DNA from: Ovis canadensis
Lineage: Eukaryota > Chordata > Mammalia > Artiodactyla > Bovidae
Assembly (NCBI RefSeq): GCF_042477335.2
Contig: NC_091256.1
Span: 49,183,001-49,247,000, forward strand
DNA length: 64,000 nucleotides
Reading direction: 5' to 3'
The notes below the pieces were generated by a model, which made no database searches, was not told the origin of the DNA, and saw only the letters and a program-made list of their open reading frames with translations. This document shows positions 22,901 to 31,882 of the stretch, piece after piece; position 1 is the first letter of the stretch; every line of letters begins with the position of its first letter. The position numbers and the translations under genes were made by a program.

Positions 22901-25900
22901 GTCCCTCCCAGCATCAGAGACTTTTCCAATGAGTCAACCCTTTGCATGAGGTGGCCAAAGTATTGCAGTTTCAGCTTCGGCATTAGTCCTTCCAAAGAAC
23001 ACACAGGGTTGATCTCCTTCAGAATGGACTGGTTGGATCTGCTTGCAGTCCAAGGGACTCTCAAGAGTCTTCTCCAACACCACAGTTCAAAAGCATCAAT
23101 TCTTCGGCACTCAGCTTTCTTCACAGTCCAACTCTCACATCCATACATGACTACTGGAAAAAACCATAGCCTTGACTAAACAGACCTTTCTTGGCAAAGT
23201 AACGTCTCTGCTTTTCAATATGCTATCTAGGTTGGTCATAACTTTCCTTCCAAGGAGTCAGCATCTTTTAATTTCATGGCTGCAGTCACCATCTGCAGTG
23301 ATTTTCAAGCCCCCCCAAAAAATAAAGTCCAACACTGTTTCCACTGTTTCCCCATCTATTTCCCATGAAGTATTGGGACCAGATGCCATGATCTAAGTTT
23401 TCTGAATGTTAAACTTTAAGCCAACTTTTTCACTCTCCTCTTTCACTTTCATCAAGAGGCTTTTTAGTTCCTCTTCACTTTCTGCCATAAGGGTGGTGTC
23501 ACCAGCATAACTGAGGTTGTTGATATTTCCCCTGGCAATCTTGATTCCAGCCCAGCATTTCTCATGATGTACTCTGCATATAAGTTAAATAAACAGGGTG
23601 ACAATATACAGCCTTGATGTACTCCATTTCCTATTTGGAACAAGTCTGTTGTTCCATGTCCAGTTCTAACTGTTGCTTCCTCACCTGCATATAGGTTTCT
23701 CAAGAGGCAGGTCAGGTGGTCTGGTATTCCCATCTCTTTCAGAATTTCCCACAGTTTATTGTGACCCACATAGTCAATGGCTTTGGCATAGCCAATAAAG
23801 CAGAAATAGATGTTTTTCTGGAACTCTCTTGCTTTTTCCATGATCCAGCAGATGTTGGCAATTTGATCTCTGGTTCCTCTGCCTTTTCTAAAACCAGCTT
23901 GAACATCTGGAAGTTCACGGTTCACGTATTGCTGAAGCCTGGCTTGGAGAATTTTGAGCATTACTTTACTAGTGTGTGAGATGAGTGCATTGCTGTCATT
24001 ACCTGCCCCTTAATGGAGCCCTCCCACTGATTTATGGCCACAATGATTTCATCTTCAGCCTTCTCCTCACTCTCTCCTAAAATATCCTCCAAGCCAATCA
24101 CATGATAAGAAATTACTTTGACATGGGTGAAAAAAGCCCATGTTCTAAGCTGTTTACATCAAAGTTAATTCATTAAGTCAACAAATAGTTATTAAGCTTT
24201 TATTATGTGCCAGGACCTGTGGATATAGCAGTGAACAAACTCATAAAATCCCTATCCTCATGGGGCTTACGTTCTAATAATGGGAAACAGACACAAACAG
24301 CATGAACTCTAAATAAGGCAGACAAGGGTAACAGGGGATGACAACAAGGCAATTTTAAGCAACCCTTAGAGAAGGTCTCACTGAAAAAGCTTTCAAGCAC
24401 ATTTCTGAAGGAGATGAGAAAATGAGCCATAAGGGTATCTGGAGAAGACTATTCTTGACAGTAGAAACAGCTAGGACATCATTTCTTCAGGGGTATGACT
24501 GCCATGTTTGACAAAATACAGCGGCTTCTTTTCTTGGAGAAGAAGACTGGGAAAATAGCAGGAATTGAATCCAGAGACATCAAAATAGCCAGTTGACGCT
24601 GGGTCTTGGAAGCTACTGTAAAGACTCTGGCCTTTACTCTGAATGCAGTGGGAAACCATAACAGGCATCTGACCAAACTGGAGACAAAGTCTAAGTTAGT
24701 TTGAAGAGATCACTTTGACTGTTATGGCCATAACTCACTGTAGGAGGTAGGTCAAGGAAGGAAGTGGAAAGACTGGTTAAGAGGCTATTATCAAAAACCC
24801 AGATGAGATGGGAAGGTGGCCTGAACTAGGATCATCAGTGCTCAGAAGCTGTCAGGTTGGGATAGAGTTTGAAGGTAAAGTGAACAGGATTTTCTGTTCA
24901 ATTGAATAGCAAATGTGAAAGCAAATAAAATGTCAAGGATGTCTTAGAAACCTTTGATCTGAGCAAGGGAGCAAAGATGGAGGTGATGTCTACTGAGATG
25001 TGGACAACCATGGGAGGAGCAGAAGTTTAGTTTTAAATGTATTAAAGTTGGAATGCCTGTTTGGTATTTGCATAGAAGAATGTGGAACAGCAGTGGATAC
25101 ATAAAACAGAAGAGAGATTCAACCATAAGTTTAAAATGTGGACTGGTCAGAATATAGATAGTATTTAAATAAATGAAAACTAGATGACATCTCTTGAAGA
25201 ATGAATGTCAACAGAGAAGACAAAAGACTGGAGGCATGTTGCTATTTAGAGGTCAGGAAGAGAAGAATTCAGCAGAGGACACTGAGAAGTAATAGTGAGG
25301 TATAGCGACGTAGGTAGAAAGGAATCAAGAGTGAGTGATGACATGAAAGCAAAACGAACACAGTTTTTCAAGGAGGAGGAAACCATCAAGTGTGAGTTTA
25401 CTAATAAATTAGGTAAAATAAGGAGTAAGAGTGGACCACTGGATCTGGTGGCTTGAAGATCCCAGTGGCCTTAACAGAGGAAGTTTCAACATGGAAGTGG
25501 GTTTAAGATAAATGGCAGATAATTTGAGTGGTTGAATCCAGCCTTCTCCCAACCAGCAGTCCAACCAATCTCATCGTCTGGCTCAGTTTCCTCCCCAGCA
25601 GCATCCACCTATGGCTTTCTCTCTCACACACACAGTTCCCGTCATCCTATAAGAACCATGTCTTTTCTTCCAACATTATTCCATTCACCCCTAAGGCAGA
25701 GTTCTGTGCACTCACTAGAGATATTACTGAATAAAAAATAATCAAAAGCTCTCTCTTTCCAGATTTCCAGTTTCCTCTTTTTCTCCTGGCCTTATTTAAA
25801 TTCCTAGACCCTCACTTCCTCACCTGACATGGTTTTGTCTGCATGGGGTTCACACTTCACCCTCTATGATAGAACCTGGCTGCAGCCTTCCACTTTGGCT

Positions 25901-28900
25901 TCCTTCCTCCTATTTGATCTTCTTTACATCACAATGGTCACTTTGGATTATATTAAGTTAAGAATAATGGCTAACATTTTGAGCACTATCTATGTGCTAC
26001 AAACTGCACCAAATTCTTTATATTACTTAGGTCTGCCAATGATCTGAGATAGGTATAGCAGTTATTACCACTTCAGGTGACGAAGATGAGGCAAGAGAAA
26101 ATAAGAAAATTTAATTTGATCAAGGTTCACAGTTGATTAGTAGCAAAGAAAGAAATTTAAAGACCCAGGTACTCTGATCTTTGTTTTTCCTGATATAGGG
26201 GATATGATCTGAGTGCTTATTCTGGAATCTGGGGAGACTTCTGTGGGAAAAGAGAGAAAGATCAAAGGAAATAGAGACGGGATTAGCAAAAACCAACTTC
26301 TGTTACTCCACAATGTGGCCTTACATAAGTTTTATCTATCAGCCATATTGATGACACTCCATGGCACATTTAAAAATCTTAGGTAGGTTTTTCCTATCAA
26401 TTAATTATGGACCAATAAAACAAAGGAAATTGTACTTTTCTAATGCTTGTTTCTGTTTTCCATACAGCGCCCTGAGGAAAGAGCCTGTGTTTAATGACGA
26501 ACTCCCAGCTCGCATTTTATGTGGTGTTGTGACCATTAAGCCAAATGTGAAGGAGTTTACAGAGGATTCAGCTATTTTTGAGGATGGGACAGTGTTTAAG
26601 TCCATTGACTGTGTCATCTTTGCAACAGGCTATAGTTATGCCTACCCCTTCCTTGACGACTCCATCATTAAGAGCAGAGACAATGAGGTCACCTTATTTA
26701 AAGGCATCTTCCCGCCTCCACTGGAGAAGCCAACCTTGGCTGTGATTGGCCTTGTCCAGTCCCTTGGAGCTGTCATCCCCACTACTGACCTGCAGTCTCG
26801 CTGGGCAGTACAAGTAATTAAGGGTGAGTAGACAAAGAATCTCATTGATGGGGAAGATGAGAATGCCTTTGAGTCTTTAGGAAAACAATATTCTTATTAA
26901 CAAGAAAAAAATCCTAGGTCCCACCCAGTTTCCAGAATCTATAATTCTATATTTTTGGTACTATATTCTATAAGCAATTAAAAATATATTGGATTGTCAT
27001 AAATAATAGTACAAGACAATGATTCAAGAGTGTTTTTATGATTTATAACTCCTTGCATGTTCAGTGGCTTCAGTCATATCCGACTCTTTGTTACCCCATG
27101 GACCATATCCTGCCAGGTTACTCTGTCCATGGGATTCTCCAGGCAAGAAAACCGGAGTGGGTTGCCACTTCCTCTTCCAGGGGGTCTTCCCAACCCAGGG
27201 CTTGAACTCACATGTCTTATGTCTCCTGAATTGGCAGATGGGTTCTTTACCACTGGCACCACCTGTTAAGCCCTATAACTCCTTAGAATTGTCAATTATC
27301 CAAGACCTTTCATTAAACTTGAGAATACCAGAGCTTCTCATCTTAGGTCCAGAAGAACTTTATAAAATTAAGATTTTCAAAACTCAATAGAATGATATTG
27401 CTTGAAAGGTTAATGAAAGAAGATATTTCAAAGCCAATATCCAGCAACTTTAAATATCCACATTCACCAAAAAAAAGTATGATTTCTGGAAAGGAAGTGG
27501 CTTTCTTGCTCTGTTTTCTTCCTTGTCATGTATCAGATAAGGACACGCAGTGGATCAGTAGAAGCAGAAAGCATTTGGTGTTGTAGACAGTCTCTAAGGT
27601 AAAGGAATCCTAAGTCCTTGTATTTTAAAAAGAAAAAAGGAACAGTGAACTTGATTAGGGTCAAGCAAAGAAGGCAGGCAGCATCATCCAGCGCCAAGTA
27701 CTAGAATCAGATTCACATTAAGGTTTGAATGCCATTGTGGGCAAATTCAGAAAATAAAACTAAGCTATGGTTAAAGAACAAATTGAGATGTCAAAGTGTA
27801 ATGTGCAAAGTCTGGTTGGTCTTAAACCTGAAACTTCTGGATAATGAATCTTAGCAGGTCTGTTTCCTTTGAAGCCACATGTAAGGCTTCCAGTCCTACC
27901 TGACTTGCTAGGGTTTAAATGCTCTTTTATCCTGGATATTTGAACCTGCAACTACATGTCCTGCATCATCACTCACCACCAGGCTCCCAACCACATCATT
28001 ATGGTCCTACATATCAGCAATGTCTCTACATCTCCTTCACTCCCCTGGTCCCAAGCAGAGATGTGTCCCAGGGTAATGTTTCTCCAGCAAGGAAGCAGCC
28101 AGGAAAGTGATGGAATGAAACCCTACTTAGAATTGAACTCAGGATTCAGGTTCAGAAAGACTGGCATTAAAATGTAGGTCTTAACTGCTTATAAAATATT
28201 CACTTACTCTCTGTGAAGATACTAGTTATAACCTGGGCTCCGAAGAAAGGAGACAGGGCAGAGACCCAGCCAACAGAGAATAGATGCAAAGACTCAGGGA
28301 AAATGAGAGATAAGGCAAACAACCCAATTTGGGGGAATAGGATTACCAGACCAAGGAGTCGGTTACAAGCAGCCCAATGGCAATAGCTGGTGGATTACAG
28401 AATATAGCCTCTTCTCTATCTCTCCTCTTGCCCAAGGACAGAAGCAGTTCCAAGGTTTGGAACAAGGCCATGTTGACTAACTGTTATGATCCTGCCTGTA
28501 GGGAGTTCAGGAACAGAGAGTCACTGTAGGTCTTGAGCAATCAGAGCTAGACTAGAAATTCTAGTCTTGTTCCAGGTGACCCCAAAGTTGCCAAAGAAAC
28601 CACACGAGATTTGAAGCATCTCCGAATACAAAAGCTTGGGTCTAGGTTTTACAGAATTCTGTAAGTTAATGCCAGGAACAGCCTGAAATCCTGGGGCAGC
28701 CCCAACTCAGATTTGGCCTCCCAGGACCTCCCTATATCCTTGGTGACTTGTGGACAGTCCACATCCACAGTCTCATTCAGGAGCTGTTGGCTTTCCAGAG
28801 AGAACCTTGTAGCTTCGTCAAATTCTCTTTCTTATCTGTTAGAAATTCCCTTTTTGGGCAAAGCAAGATAACTTCTTATGAAGATCTGTTCCCATGGCAG

Positions 28901-30498
28901 ATTCATGTTGATGTATGGCAAAACCAATACAGTATTGTAAAGTAATTAGCCTCCAATTAAAATAAATAAATTTAAATTTAAAAAAATTTTTAATAAATAA
29001 ACACTGGCAAATTACTTAGTAACAGCAAAAAAAAAAAAGAGATGTCAATATAACTTTGACTATAATTTATTAGATGGCATACTTAAAAATAAAGCTGAGA
29101 GAGTAGAATATAATCCTTCAAACTGATTTTTAAATCCAATAACCAGTTTAAGAGCAAAGATAGAAAGATGAAAGGTTATTTGGTTTTAATCACTGTGACA
29201 AGTATCATCTCTGAAAAGATTAGCAATGACATATGTTTGTCTCAGAATGACACCCTGGTTATTTGTTCAAGATATTATTTTGCTAGATAATGACAACAAA
29301 TTTTAAAAATACTAATGCGATTATTTAAAAAGAAACACTGCAGGCTAGTCCTATGCCAGACTTATTTAACTATTATCATGTCTTTCCACTTTTTTTTAGG
29401 AACTTGCCGTTTGCCTTCTGTCAAGGACATGATGAATGATATTGATGAAAAAATGGGAAAAAAGCTCAAATTGTAAGAGCATCTATGGTAAAGGGGATCT
29501 AGAATTTTCATAGCAAAATCTGACTTTGTGAATACTTAGAACTGTTTTAGTCTTGAATACTCCTGAGTGGGGCCATTAGGGTGACAGCTATGAGCTAAAT
29601 TCAGCCATTCAACAAATAGTTATCAAGGATATATTGCACCTGATATGCCACTAAATCCTGTTTCAGCCCTCCATATCTCCTGCAAAAAGATTAAAAATCA
29701 GAGGAGCTTGGGAACACATGGATGTGGACTTCTATTTTCTAGCTCATAAATCCTCTAAAACGTAATGATCCCTTCCATCAGGTGGCTCTAATAAAATGAC
29801 TCAGCCACATAAGAACTAGTCAGAAGAACTAGGCTCCAGTCCTACTTCTGTCACTAATCAGCTCAGTGGCCATGAATTAATAACTTCACTTGAGCAAGAG
29901 ACAATTCCTCTACTTGTAAATATGGATAAAATTGCCTTTCTCAGCAGCCTTGTTGTGTTGTGGAATGTCCAAGTGAGATCAGTATGAAAGTCCTTCAGTA
30001 AAATCTACAAAGTACTGGATAATGAGCAATAATCGCCTTACCAACAAAAGGATCGATGTTGATTTGCATAGATAAAAAGGTGTGAGCCATTTTCCCTGTT
30101 CTTGTTTCTACACAAAGCTCGGATAGCCACAGTCTTGTTTCTCTCCCTCCTCTAGGTTTGGCAAAAGTGATACCATACAGACGGATTATGTTGTTTATAT
30201 GGATGAACTTGCCTCCTTCATTGGGGCAAAGCCCAACATCCCATGGCTGTTTCTCACAGATCCAAAGTTGGCATTGGAGGTTTACTTTGGCCCTTGCACC
30301 CCATACCAGTTTAGGCTGGTGGGCCCAGGAAAGTGGCCAGGAGCCAGAAACGCCATCCTGACCCAGTGGGACCGGTTACTGAAACCCATGACGACAAGAG
30401 TGGTTGGGAGTCCTCTGAAGCCTTGCTTATTTTGCAACTGGTTCAGACCTGTTCTTATTTCTGTTGTATCAATTGCTGCTTTCATTGTGTTGTTCTAG
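4772..30498 (+). CDS. FMO3: Flavin-containing monooxygenase 3 (complete, 8 coding exons)
   Basis: Joined coding exons: 4772-4903, 15294-15482, 18368-18530, 19016-19158, 20230-20429, 26468-26823, 29400-29472 and 30156-30498. They sum to 1,599 bases and 532 residues with no internal stop, which is the known length of mammalian FMO3. All introns are GT-AG, and the phases match the conserved FMO gene plan. Visible motifs are the FAD-binding GAGISG at residues 9-14, the FMO signature [11 protein letters not shown] at 166-176, the NADPH-binding GLGNSG at 191-196, FATGY at 327-331 and a hydrophobic C-terminal anchor at about 516-532. Known role of the family: NADPH- and O2-dependent N- and S-oxygenation at the ER membrane, with FMO3 oxidising trimethylamine in liver. 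Sequence resemblance along all exons is closer to FMO3 than to FMO1, FMO2 or FMO6. The start is the first ATG after the exon 2 acceptor, in a good Kozak context. Confidence 0.95.
5385..5445 (-). repeat. Short BovB/SINE 3'-tail fragment
   Basis: About 60 bases with the TTCAGTCACAAGTCGTGTCC and CATGGACTGTAG blocks. It is too short to separate BovB from Bov-tA. Confidence 0.5.
5690..5797 (-). repeat. CHR-type SINE
   Basis: Antisense CHR. It ends with CCACTGGACCACCAGGAAAG (complement of the SINE head) and begins with a T-rich complement of the tail. Confidence 0.75.
6000..6173 (-). repeat. L1 3'-end fragment
   Basis: Reads GGAGTATAATTGCTTTACAA, then the CACCCCATCCCACCC stretch and a GAGCTCAGCTCCCTGTGC block, which is the antisense 3' end of an artiodactyl L1 family. 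Confidence 0.65.
6250..6445 (-). repeat. MIR remnant
   Basis: Antisense MIR-like pattern: a TATACCAAACACCTATCTCG region, then GAGGTATGAATT, then a diverged ACAAATGAATCTGAAGCTTA core. Confidence 0.45.
7190..7881 (+). repeat. MaLR-like (ERVL-type) solo LTR remnant, split by a SINE
   Basis: The order of blocks resembles old MaLR/MLT-type LTRs: a segment near GATATCAGGTCCTGATCC, then GATGATGAGATTATTTTAGA, later CTCCCCTAGAGCCTC, TTAAGCTGTCAGGTTTGTGG and the ending GAAACTAATACAG. A CHR SINE interrupts it at about 7338-7525. No internal retroviral genes are present. The subfamily name is uncertain. Confidence 0.55.
7338..7525 (+). repeat. CHR-type SINE
   Basis: Has the TTTCCCTGGTGGTCCAGTGG head, the GGTTCAATCCCTGGTCAGGA box, the CHR-2-like internal part and an A-rich end, inserted in an older LTR. 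Confidence 0.75.
8145..8272 (+). repeat. CHR-type SINE
   Basis: The head GACTTCCCTGGCAGTCCAGT, the box GGGTTCGATCCTTGGTCGGG and the A-rich tail are all recognisable. Confidence 0.8.
9034..9122 (-). repeat. Bovine-type L1 3'-end fragment
   Basis: Contains the TACTGTATTGGTTTTGCCAT and CATCAACATGAATCCGCC blocks of the antisense bovine L1 3' end. Confidence 0.75.
10684..10895 (+). repeat. Bov-tA SINE
   Basis: Full SINE order: GGCTTCCCAGGTGGCAC, then CCACTCCAGTATTCTTGCCT, then GGTCGCAAAGAATCAGACAC. Confidence 0.85.
11058..11284 (-). repeat. Bov-tA SINE with target-site duplication
   Basis: Antisense Bov-tA, flanked by the direct repeat AATTTTAG at 11050-11057 and 11285-11292. Confidence 0.85.
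11906..12000 (+). repeat. Bov-tA 3' fragment with (AGC)n tail
   Basis: Carries the GGGAGCCTGGTGGGCTGCCA block, then CAACTGAAGCAACTC and about five AGC repeats, the tail type used by Bov-tA2 and BOV-A2. Confidence 0.8.
12045..12262 (+). repeat. Bov-tA SINE
   Basis: A complete element from GACTTCCCTGGTGGCTCAGA to CGGACACGACTGAGCCACTT. Confidence 0.88.
13731..14182 (-). repeat. BovB LINE, 5'-truncated, antisense (FMO3 intron 2)
   Basis: About 450 bases of the BovB 3' region, starting with GTCGCTCAGTCGTGTCTGAA and ending near the ACATCCATACATGACC block with a ragged edge. Confidence 0.85.
14285..14735 (-). repeat. Old L1 (L1M-type) 3' fragment
   Basis: The blocks TGGAATCATACAGAAATTGT, TTTTTGTGACTGGCCTACTT and GGCTGAATAATGTTCCATTG are the antisense 3' end of older mammalian L1 families. 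Confidence 0.7.
14891..15110 (-). repeat. Bovine-type L1 3' end
   Basis: TTTAATTGGAGGCTAATTAC through the CCCCTCCCTCCCCGTACC stretch to GAACCTGGACTGGTGATTCG, antisense and truncated. It ends about 180 bases before FMO3 exon 3. Confidence 0.85.
15294..15482 (+). CDS. FMO3: FMO3 exon 3
   Basis: The exon is 189 bases and 63 codons in phase 0, giving residues 45-107 (starts [11 protein letters not shown], ends KYIQFK). The acceptor follows TTTCTTTCACAG and the donor is GTAAGA. Asn61 and Met66, both positions where human variants impair FMO3, are conserved. L1 3'-end fragments lie about 180 bases upstream and 185 bases downstream. Confidence 0.95.
15668..15795 (-). repeat. Bovine-type L1 3' end
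   Basis: A T-rich head (complement of the A tail) followed by the TTGGAGGTTAATTATTTTAC and CATACATCAACATGAATCC blocks. A second independent L1 tail within 900 bases of the one before exon 3. Confidence 0.8.
16158..16595 (+). repeat. Local duplication, copy A (includes CHR SINE 16372-16590)
   Basis: It shares unique sequence plus an embedded CHR SINE with copy B at 17634-18102. Common landmarks are TTATTGGCCACCAGA, CTCTTGTAAACTATA, ACTGCAGAGAATA and TGGTCATACACAAGGAAC in the same order. The copies differ by many substitutions. Confidence 0.85.
17480..17630 (+). repeat. MIR remnant
   Basis: A diverged MIR core (TTTAACTTCTTTAAGTCTCC, then TATAAAATGAAGCAACTATG). Low but consistent resemblance. 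Confidence 0.45.
17634..18102 (+). repeat. Local duplication, copy B (includes CHR SINE and (AC)n)
   Basis: Direct-repeat partner of 16158-16595 in the same intron, about 1.5 kb downstream. An (AC)n tract has grown in this copy where copy A reads AAATAAAATTTAATAAAACA. The CHR SINE of this copy runs on to about 18176. Confidence 0.85.
17827..17858. repeat. (AC)n microsatellite
   Basis: About 12 AC units followed by ATACACATA, inside the duplicated block of FMO3 intron 3. Confidence 0.9.
17868..18176 (+). repeat. CHR-type SINE, full length
   Basis: Head TTTCCCTAGTGGTCCAGTGG, the internal GCAACTAAGCCTGAGAGTTA and CTAGAGCCTGTGCTCTGCAA blocks, and the tail AAAAATAAATAAATATTTTT. Confidence 0.85.
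18368..18530 (+). CDS. FMO3: FMO3 exon 4
   Basis: The exon is 163 bases and codes for residues 108-161 plus the first base of Gly162. It has a CTCTTAG acceptor and a GTAAGG donor. It includes the FMO-typical segment CSGHHVYPN at residues 146-154. Pro153 (mutated in human trimethylaminuria) and Glu158 (a common human Glu/Lys polymorphism) are both the ancestral residues here. Confidence 0.95.
18666..18866 (+). repeat. Bov-tA SINE (FMO3 intron 4)
   Basis: GGCTTCCCAGGCAGCTCAGT through GAGCTGGACATGACTGAGCA. It fills about 40 percent of the 485-base intron 4. Confidence 0.88.
19016..19158 (+). CDS. FMO3: FMO3 exon 5
   Basis: The exon is 143 bases and codes for residues 162-209. It carries both the FMO-identifying motif FxGxxxHxxxY (166-176) and the NADPH-binding GxGxSG (191-196, GLGNSG). 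The acceptor is TTTTTCACTCAG and the donor is GTATGC, which is usable but weaker than the other donors of the gene. Confidence 0.95.
19688..19985. repeat. L1 fragment with internal inversion
   Basis: 19688-19795 reads as antisense L1 3' end (CCACCCCCATCCCACCTCTC, AACACAGAGCACCTGGAG). From about 19800 the sequence reads sense (ATACAGAGTGAAATAAGTCA, CATATATATGGAATCTAGAA). This is the arrangement expected from a 5'-inverted insertion. It lies in FMO3 intron 5. Confidence 0.65.
20230..20429 (+). CDS. FMO3: FMO3 exon 6 (contains Arg238)
   Basis: The exon is 200 bases and codes for residues 210-275 plus two bases of Gly276. It has a TTTTTCAAG acceptor and a GTAAAG donor. Codon 238 at 20314-20316 is CGA (Arg), the codon that becomes TGA in the published cattle fishy off-flavour milk allele, so this haplotype is the functional one at that site. 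Residue 257 is Met, whereas human FMO3 has Val with a Met polymorphism. The exon ends with the FMO-typical [11 protein letters not shown]. Confidence 0.95.
20660..21120 (-). repeat. MIR split by a Bov-tA SINE
   Basis: Left part 20660-20757 (AATAGTCAACATG, GCATTATCTCACTTTACTC). Right part 20975-21120 (ATGAGAAAACTGTGG, CCCCACAGCTAGGAAGTCAG). Together these give an antisense MIR interrupted by a younger SINE. Confidence 0.6.
20762..20971 (-). repeat. Bov-tA SINE
   Basis: Antisense, from AGTGTTAGTCTCAGTCGTGT to TGAGCCACCAGGGGAGCC. It is flanked by the short repeat ACTATGA. Confidence 0.88.
21183..22685 (-). repeat. BovB LINE, 5'-truncated, antisense, ~1.5 kb
   Basis: On the minus strand it carries broken reverse-transcriptase sequence (for example [19 protein letters not shown]) and the downstream region up to the CAGTTCAG tail. 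Several stops and frameshifts split the frame. It lies in intron 6 and is followed directly by a second copy. Confidence 0.92.
22727..23985 (-). repeat. BovB LINE, 5'-truncated, antisense, ~1.26 kb
   Basis: The second copy in the same orientation, starting about 40 bases after the first. Its minus strand has a 165-residue open stretch of reverse transcriptase (23464-23961) with [20 protein letters not shown]. The flanks GCTTTCATTCAC and GCTGTCATTACC may be a decayed target-site duplication. Confidence 0.92.
24176..25130 (+). repeat. Ancient mammalian interspersed repeat, family not assigned
   Basis: Blocks such as TTATTATGTGCCAGGACCTG, GGGGCTTACGTTCTAATAAT and TTTACTCTGAATGCAGTGGG follow the order of a widespread old mammalian repeat. 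Similar sequence appears at 46915-47440, 57165-57350 and 58535-58985. I cannot name the family with confidence. Confidence 0.5.
25965..26180 (-). repeat. MIR SINE remnant
   Basis: AATGGCTAACATTTTGAGCA, then TATGTGCTACAAACTGCACC, GAGATAGGTATAGCAGTTAT and GATGAGGCAAGAGAA give the complete antisense MIR order. Confidence 0.7.
26468..26823 (+). CDS. FMO3: FMO3 exon 7
   Basis: The exon is 356 bases and codes for the end of Gly276 through residue 394 plus one base. It has a CATACAG acceptor and a GTGAGT donor. It carries FATGY at residues 327-331, the conserved motif near the end of the nucleotide-binding part of FMOs, and Glu308, the ancestral state of a human Glu/Gly polymorphism. The downstream segment [20 protein letters not shown] is close to both FMO3 and FMO6. 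Confidence 0.95.
27055..27273 (-). repeat. Bov-tA SINE with 11-bp target-site duplication
   Basis: Antisense element bounded by TATAACTCCTT at 27044-27054 and again at 27274-27284. Confidence 0.92.
28897..29000 (+). repeat. Bovine-type L1 3' end with A-rich tail
   Basis: Reads GCAGATTCATGTTGATGTAT, GTAAAGTAATTAGCCTCCAA and then an AAATAAAT-rich tail. It is the only L1 tail of this type in sense orientation within FMO3. Confidence 0.85.
29400..29472 (+). CDS. FMO3: FMO3 exon 8
   Basis: The exon is 73 bases, the standard small exon of FMO genes, coding from Gly395 to Lys418 plus two bases of codon 419. The acceptor follows a strong run of T (TTTTTTTAG) and the donor is GTAAGA. The peptide begins [20 protein letters not shown]. 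Confidence 0.93.
29830..29995 (+). repeat. MIR remnant (FMO3 intron 8)
   Basis: GGCTCCAGTCCTACTTCTGT, then ATTCCTCTACTTGTAAATAT and ATAAAATTGCC follow the sense MIR order. Confidence 0.5.
30156..30498 (+). CDS. FMO3: FMO3 exon 9 (last coding exon)
   Basis: The exon has a CTCTAG acceptor and a TAG stop at 30496-30498, and it codes for residues 419-532. It contains the FMO-typical [20 protein letters not shown] and [20 protein letters not shown] blocks. The final residues from about 516 are hydrophobic ([15 protein letters not shown]), as expected for the C-terminal membrane anchor. Residue 419 (split codon) is Leu, where human FMO3 has Trp. Confidence 0.95.
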
Positions 30499-31070
30499 CC
30501 ACCACTCTATCTAGGATTCTGAACATTACTAACAGTATCTGGGAAGAACCTTCACTAAAAATTAAGAATTTCACACCTTCTATTTTCCTATTCAGTGGGC
30601 ATTAGTAAGACAGTACTATCTCTAGGCTTCTAAATAAGCCCATATGAGAATCATGTCATGATCTAAAGAGCATTTATCATTTTCCCTTAATTTTCACTAA
30701 CACTTCATAATTCCATAACATTTTATAGTTAGATAAATGCTTTTTAACTTAACCCATCTGAAATATTTGACGATTCCTTTTCTCCTTTAACAGTCTTTGA
30801 AATATGTATTTCAAATCTAAACAGCAAGTAAATTAAGCAGAGTAGTCACAATATGATAGTCTCAGCCTAATTTTACAAACTATTCACCAGGATCAAGGGG
30901 GGAATTTGGTTATTTGACTATTCTATTTTTGTTTTCTGCTGTGTCCTCCAGGAAATTCCTCCTGTTCCCTGGCCAAGAAAAGTAGCATTAAGACCCTGTC
31001 TATAATGAAAGTTAGCAAGAAGTGACTCATTTTATTTATATTCTCAATAAAGAAATAAACTTTGACATGT
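30499..31070 (+). other. FMO3: FMO3 3' untranslated region
   Basis: Sequence between the FMO3 stop and the first strong polyadenylation hexamer. It is free of recognisable repeats, consistent with transcribed 3' UTR. The end is inferred as some 20 bases past the AATAAA; a second hexamer-like ATAAAC lies just behind it. Confidence 0.7.
31046..31051 (+). promoter_or_regulatory. FMO3: Polyadenylation signal AATAAA of FMO3
   Basis: Canonical AATAAA about 550 bases after the stop codon, followed by AT-rich sequence. This spacing gives an mRNA of roughly 2.2-2.3 kb, which fits FMO3. Confidence 0.7.
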
Positions 31071-31075
31071 AGCAG

Positions 31076-31880
31076 CAAGATAAGGACAACAACGACAATG
31101 AGTGGATCACCAAATATACCTTTTAACTGAATGTAAAGTCATAAAAAATTAAATCTTTAGCCAAAGCTGTGATCCAAGTCTAATAAAACCTGACATGGAT
31201 CATATAGAATCATATCCCTTATGGAATGTAGTACCAAAATAAATCTAAAATGTTATTTTTAAAGTATTATTACATGTTACAATTAAACTTTGATAGTTAA
31301 AAATGTTTACATTTGACATTATGGAGCAGATAAAATAATCCATTAGCATCATCAGTTACCAGGTGGTTCTTCATATTGTTAAACTCTATATTTCTTACTA
31401 CACCTTCAATTTTTTCCAAACAAACTGTATTATTTTTTAAAAATGTGTTATATTTGGTTATGAAGGAACAGACACAGATTTGGGGGAAAATACTATTGTA
31501 TCTTTCTTATCCACTATTCCTTTCTCTATTATGCTTCTTTAGATAGAATACTTACAAAACCCTGGAACCTGTCAAATCTCTACCAGTTCCTAATAACCAC
31601 ACAAAAAGTCCTGCTAGGCTCAGAAGTCAGCGTAGTCTAAGCAGGACAGCCGCTTTAATCTGTCAGAGACTGAGGACACACCTATACCTTCATCTGTAGC
31701 TAGAGCCCGTAGAGCAACGAGGAGAAAGAGACCACGTTTTTCTCTAACACTTTCTTCTTTTCTTTTTTTAATGCTCTTGGTATTTAATCTTCAGAGCTAA
31801 GATTTATTGTGGATTCTGTTGTACACAACTTTAAATCATTCCCTTTTCCTAATTGTTAAGTCAATAGACACGAGCTAGTG
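31076..31880. other. Intergenic, nothing recognised
   Basis: AT-rich sequence downstream of FMO3, with no gene or nameable repeat. Confidence 0.5.
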
Positions 31881-31882
31881 AA

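Larger units (their letters stand above)
20430..26467 (+). other. FMO3: FMO3 intron 6 (6.0 kb)
   Basis: A GT-AG bounded intron, mostly repeats: a MIR split by a Bov-tA, two BovB copies head to tail, an ancient repeat and another MIR. 25132-25960 and 26185-26460 show nothing I can name. Confidence 0.85.
26824..29399 (+). other. FMO3: FMO3 intron 7 (2.6 kb)
   Basis: Contains one Bov-tA and one L1 tail. 27285-28890 shows no gene and no repeat I can name, and its small open frames lack motifs. Confidence 0.85.

Noticed and set aside
22727-23990. Perfect target-site duplication for the second intron 6 BovB copy
   Set aside because: The flanks are similar (GCTTTCATTCAC and GCTGTCATTACC) but have several mismatches, so I treat it only as possible.
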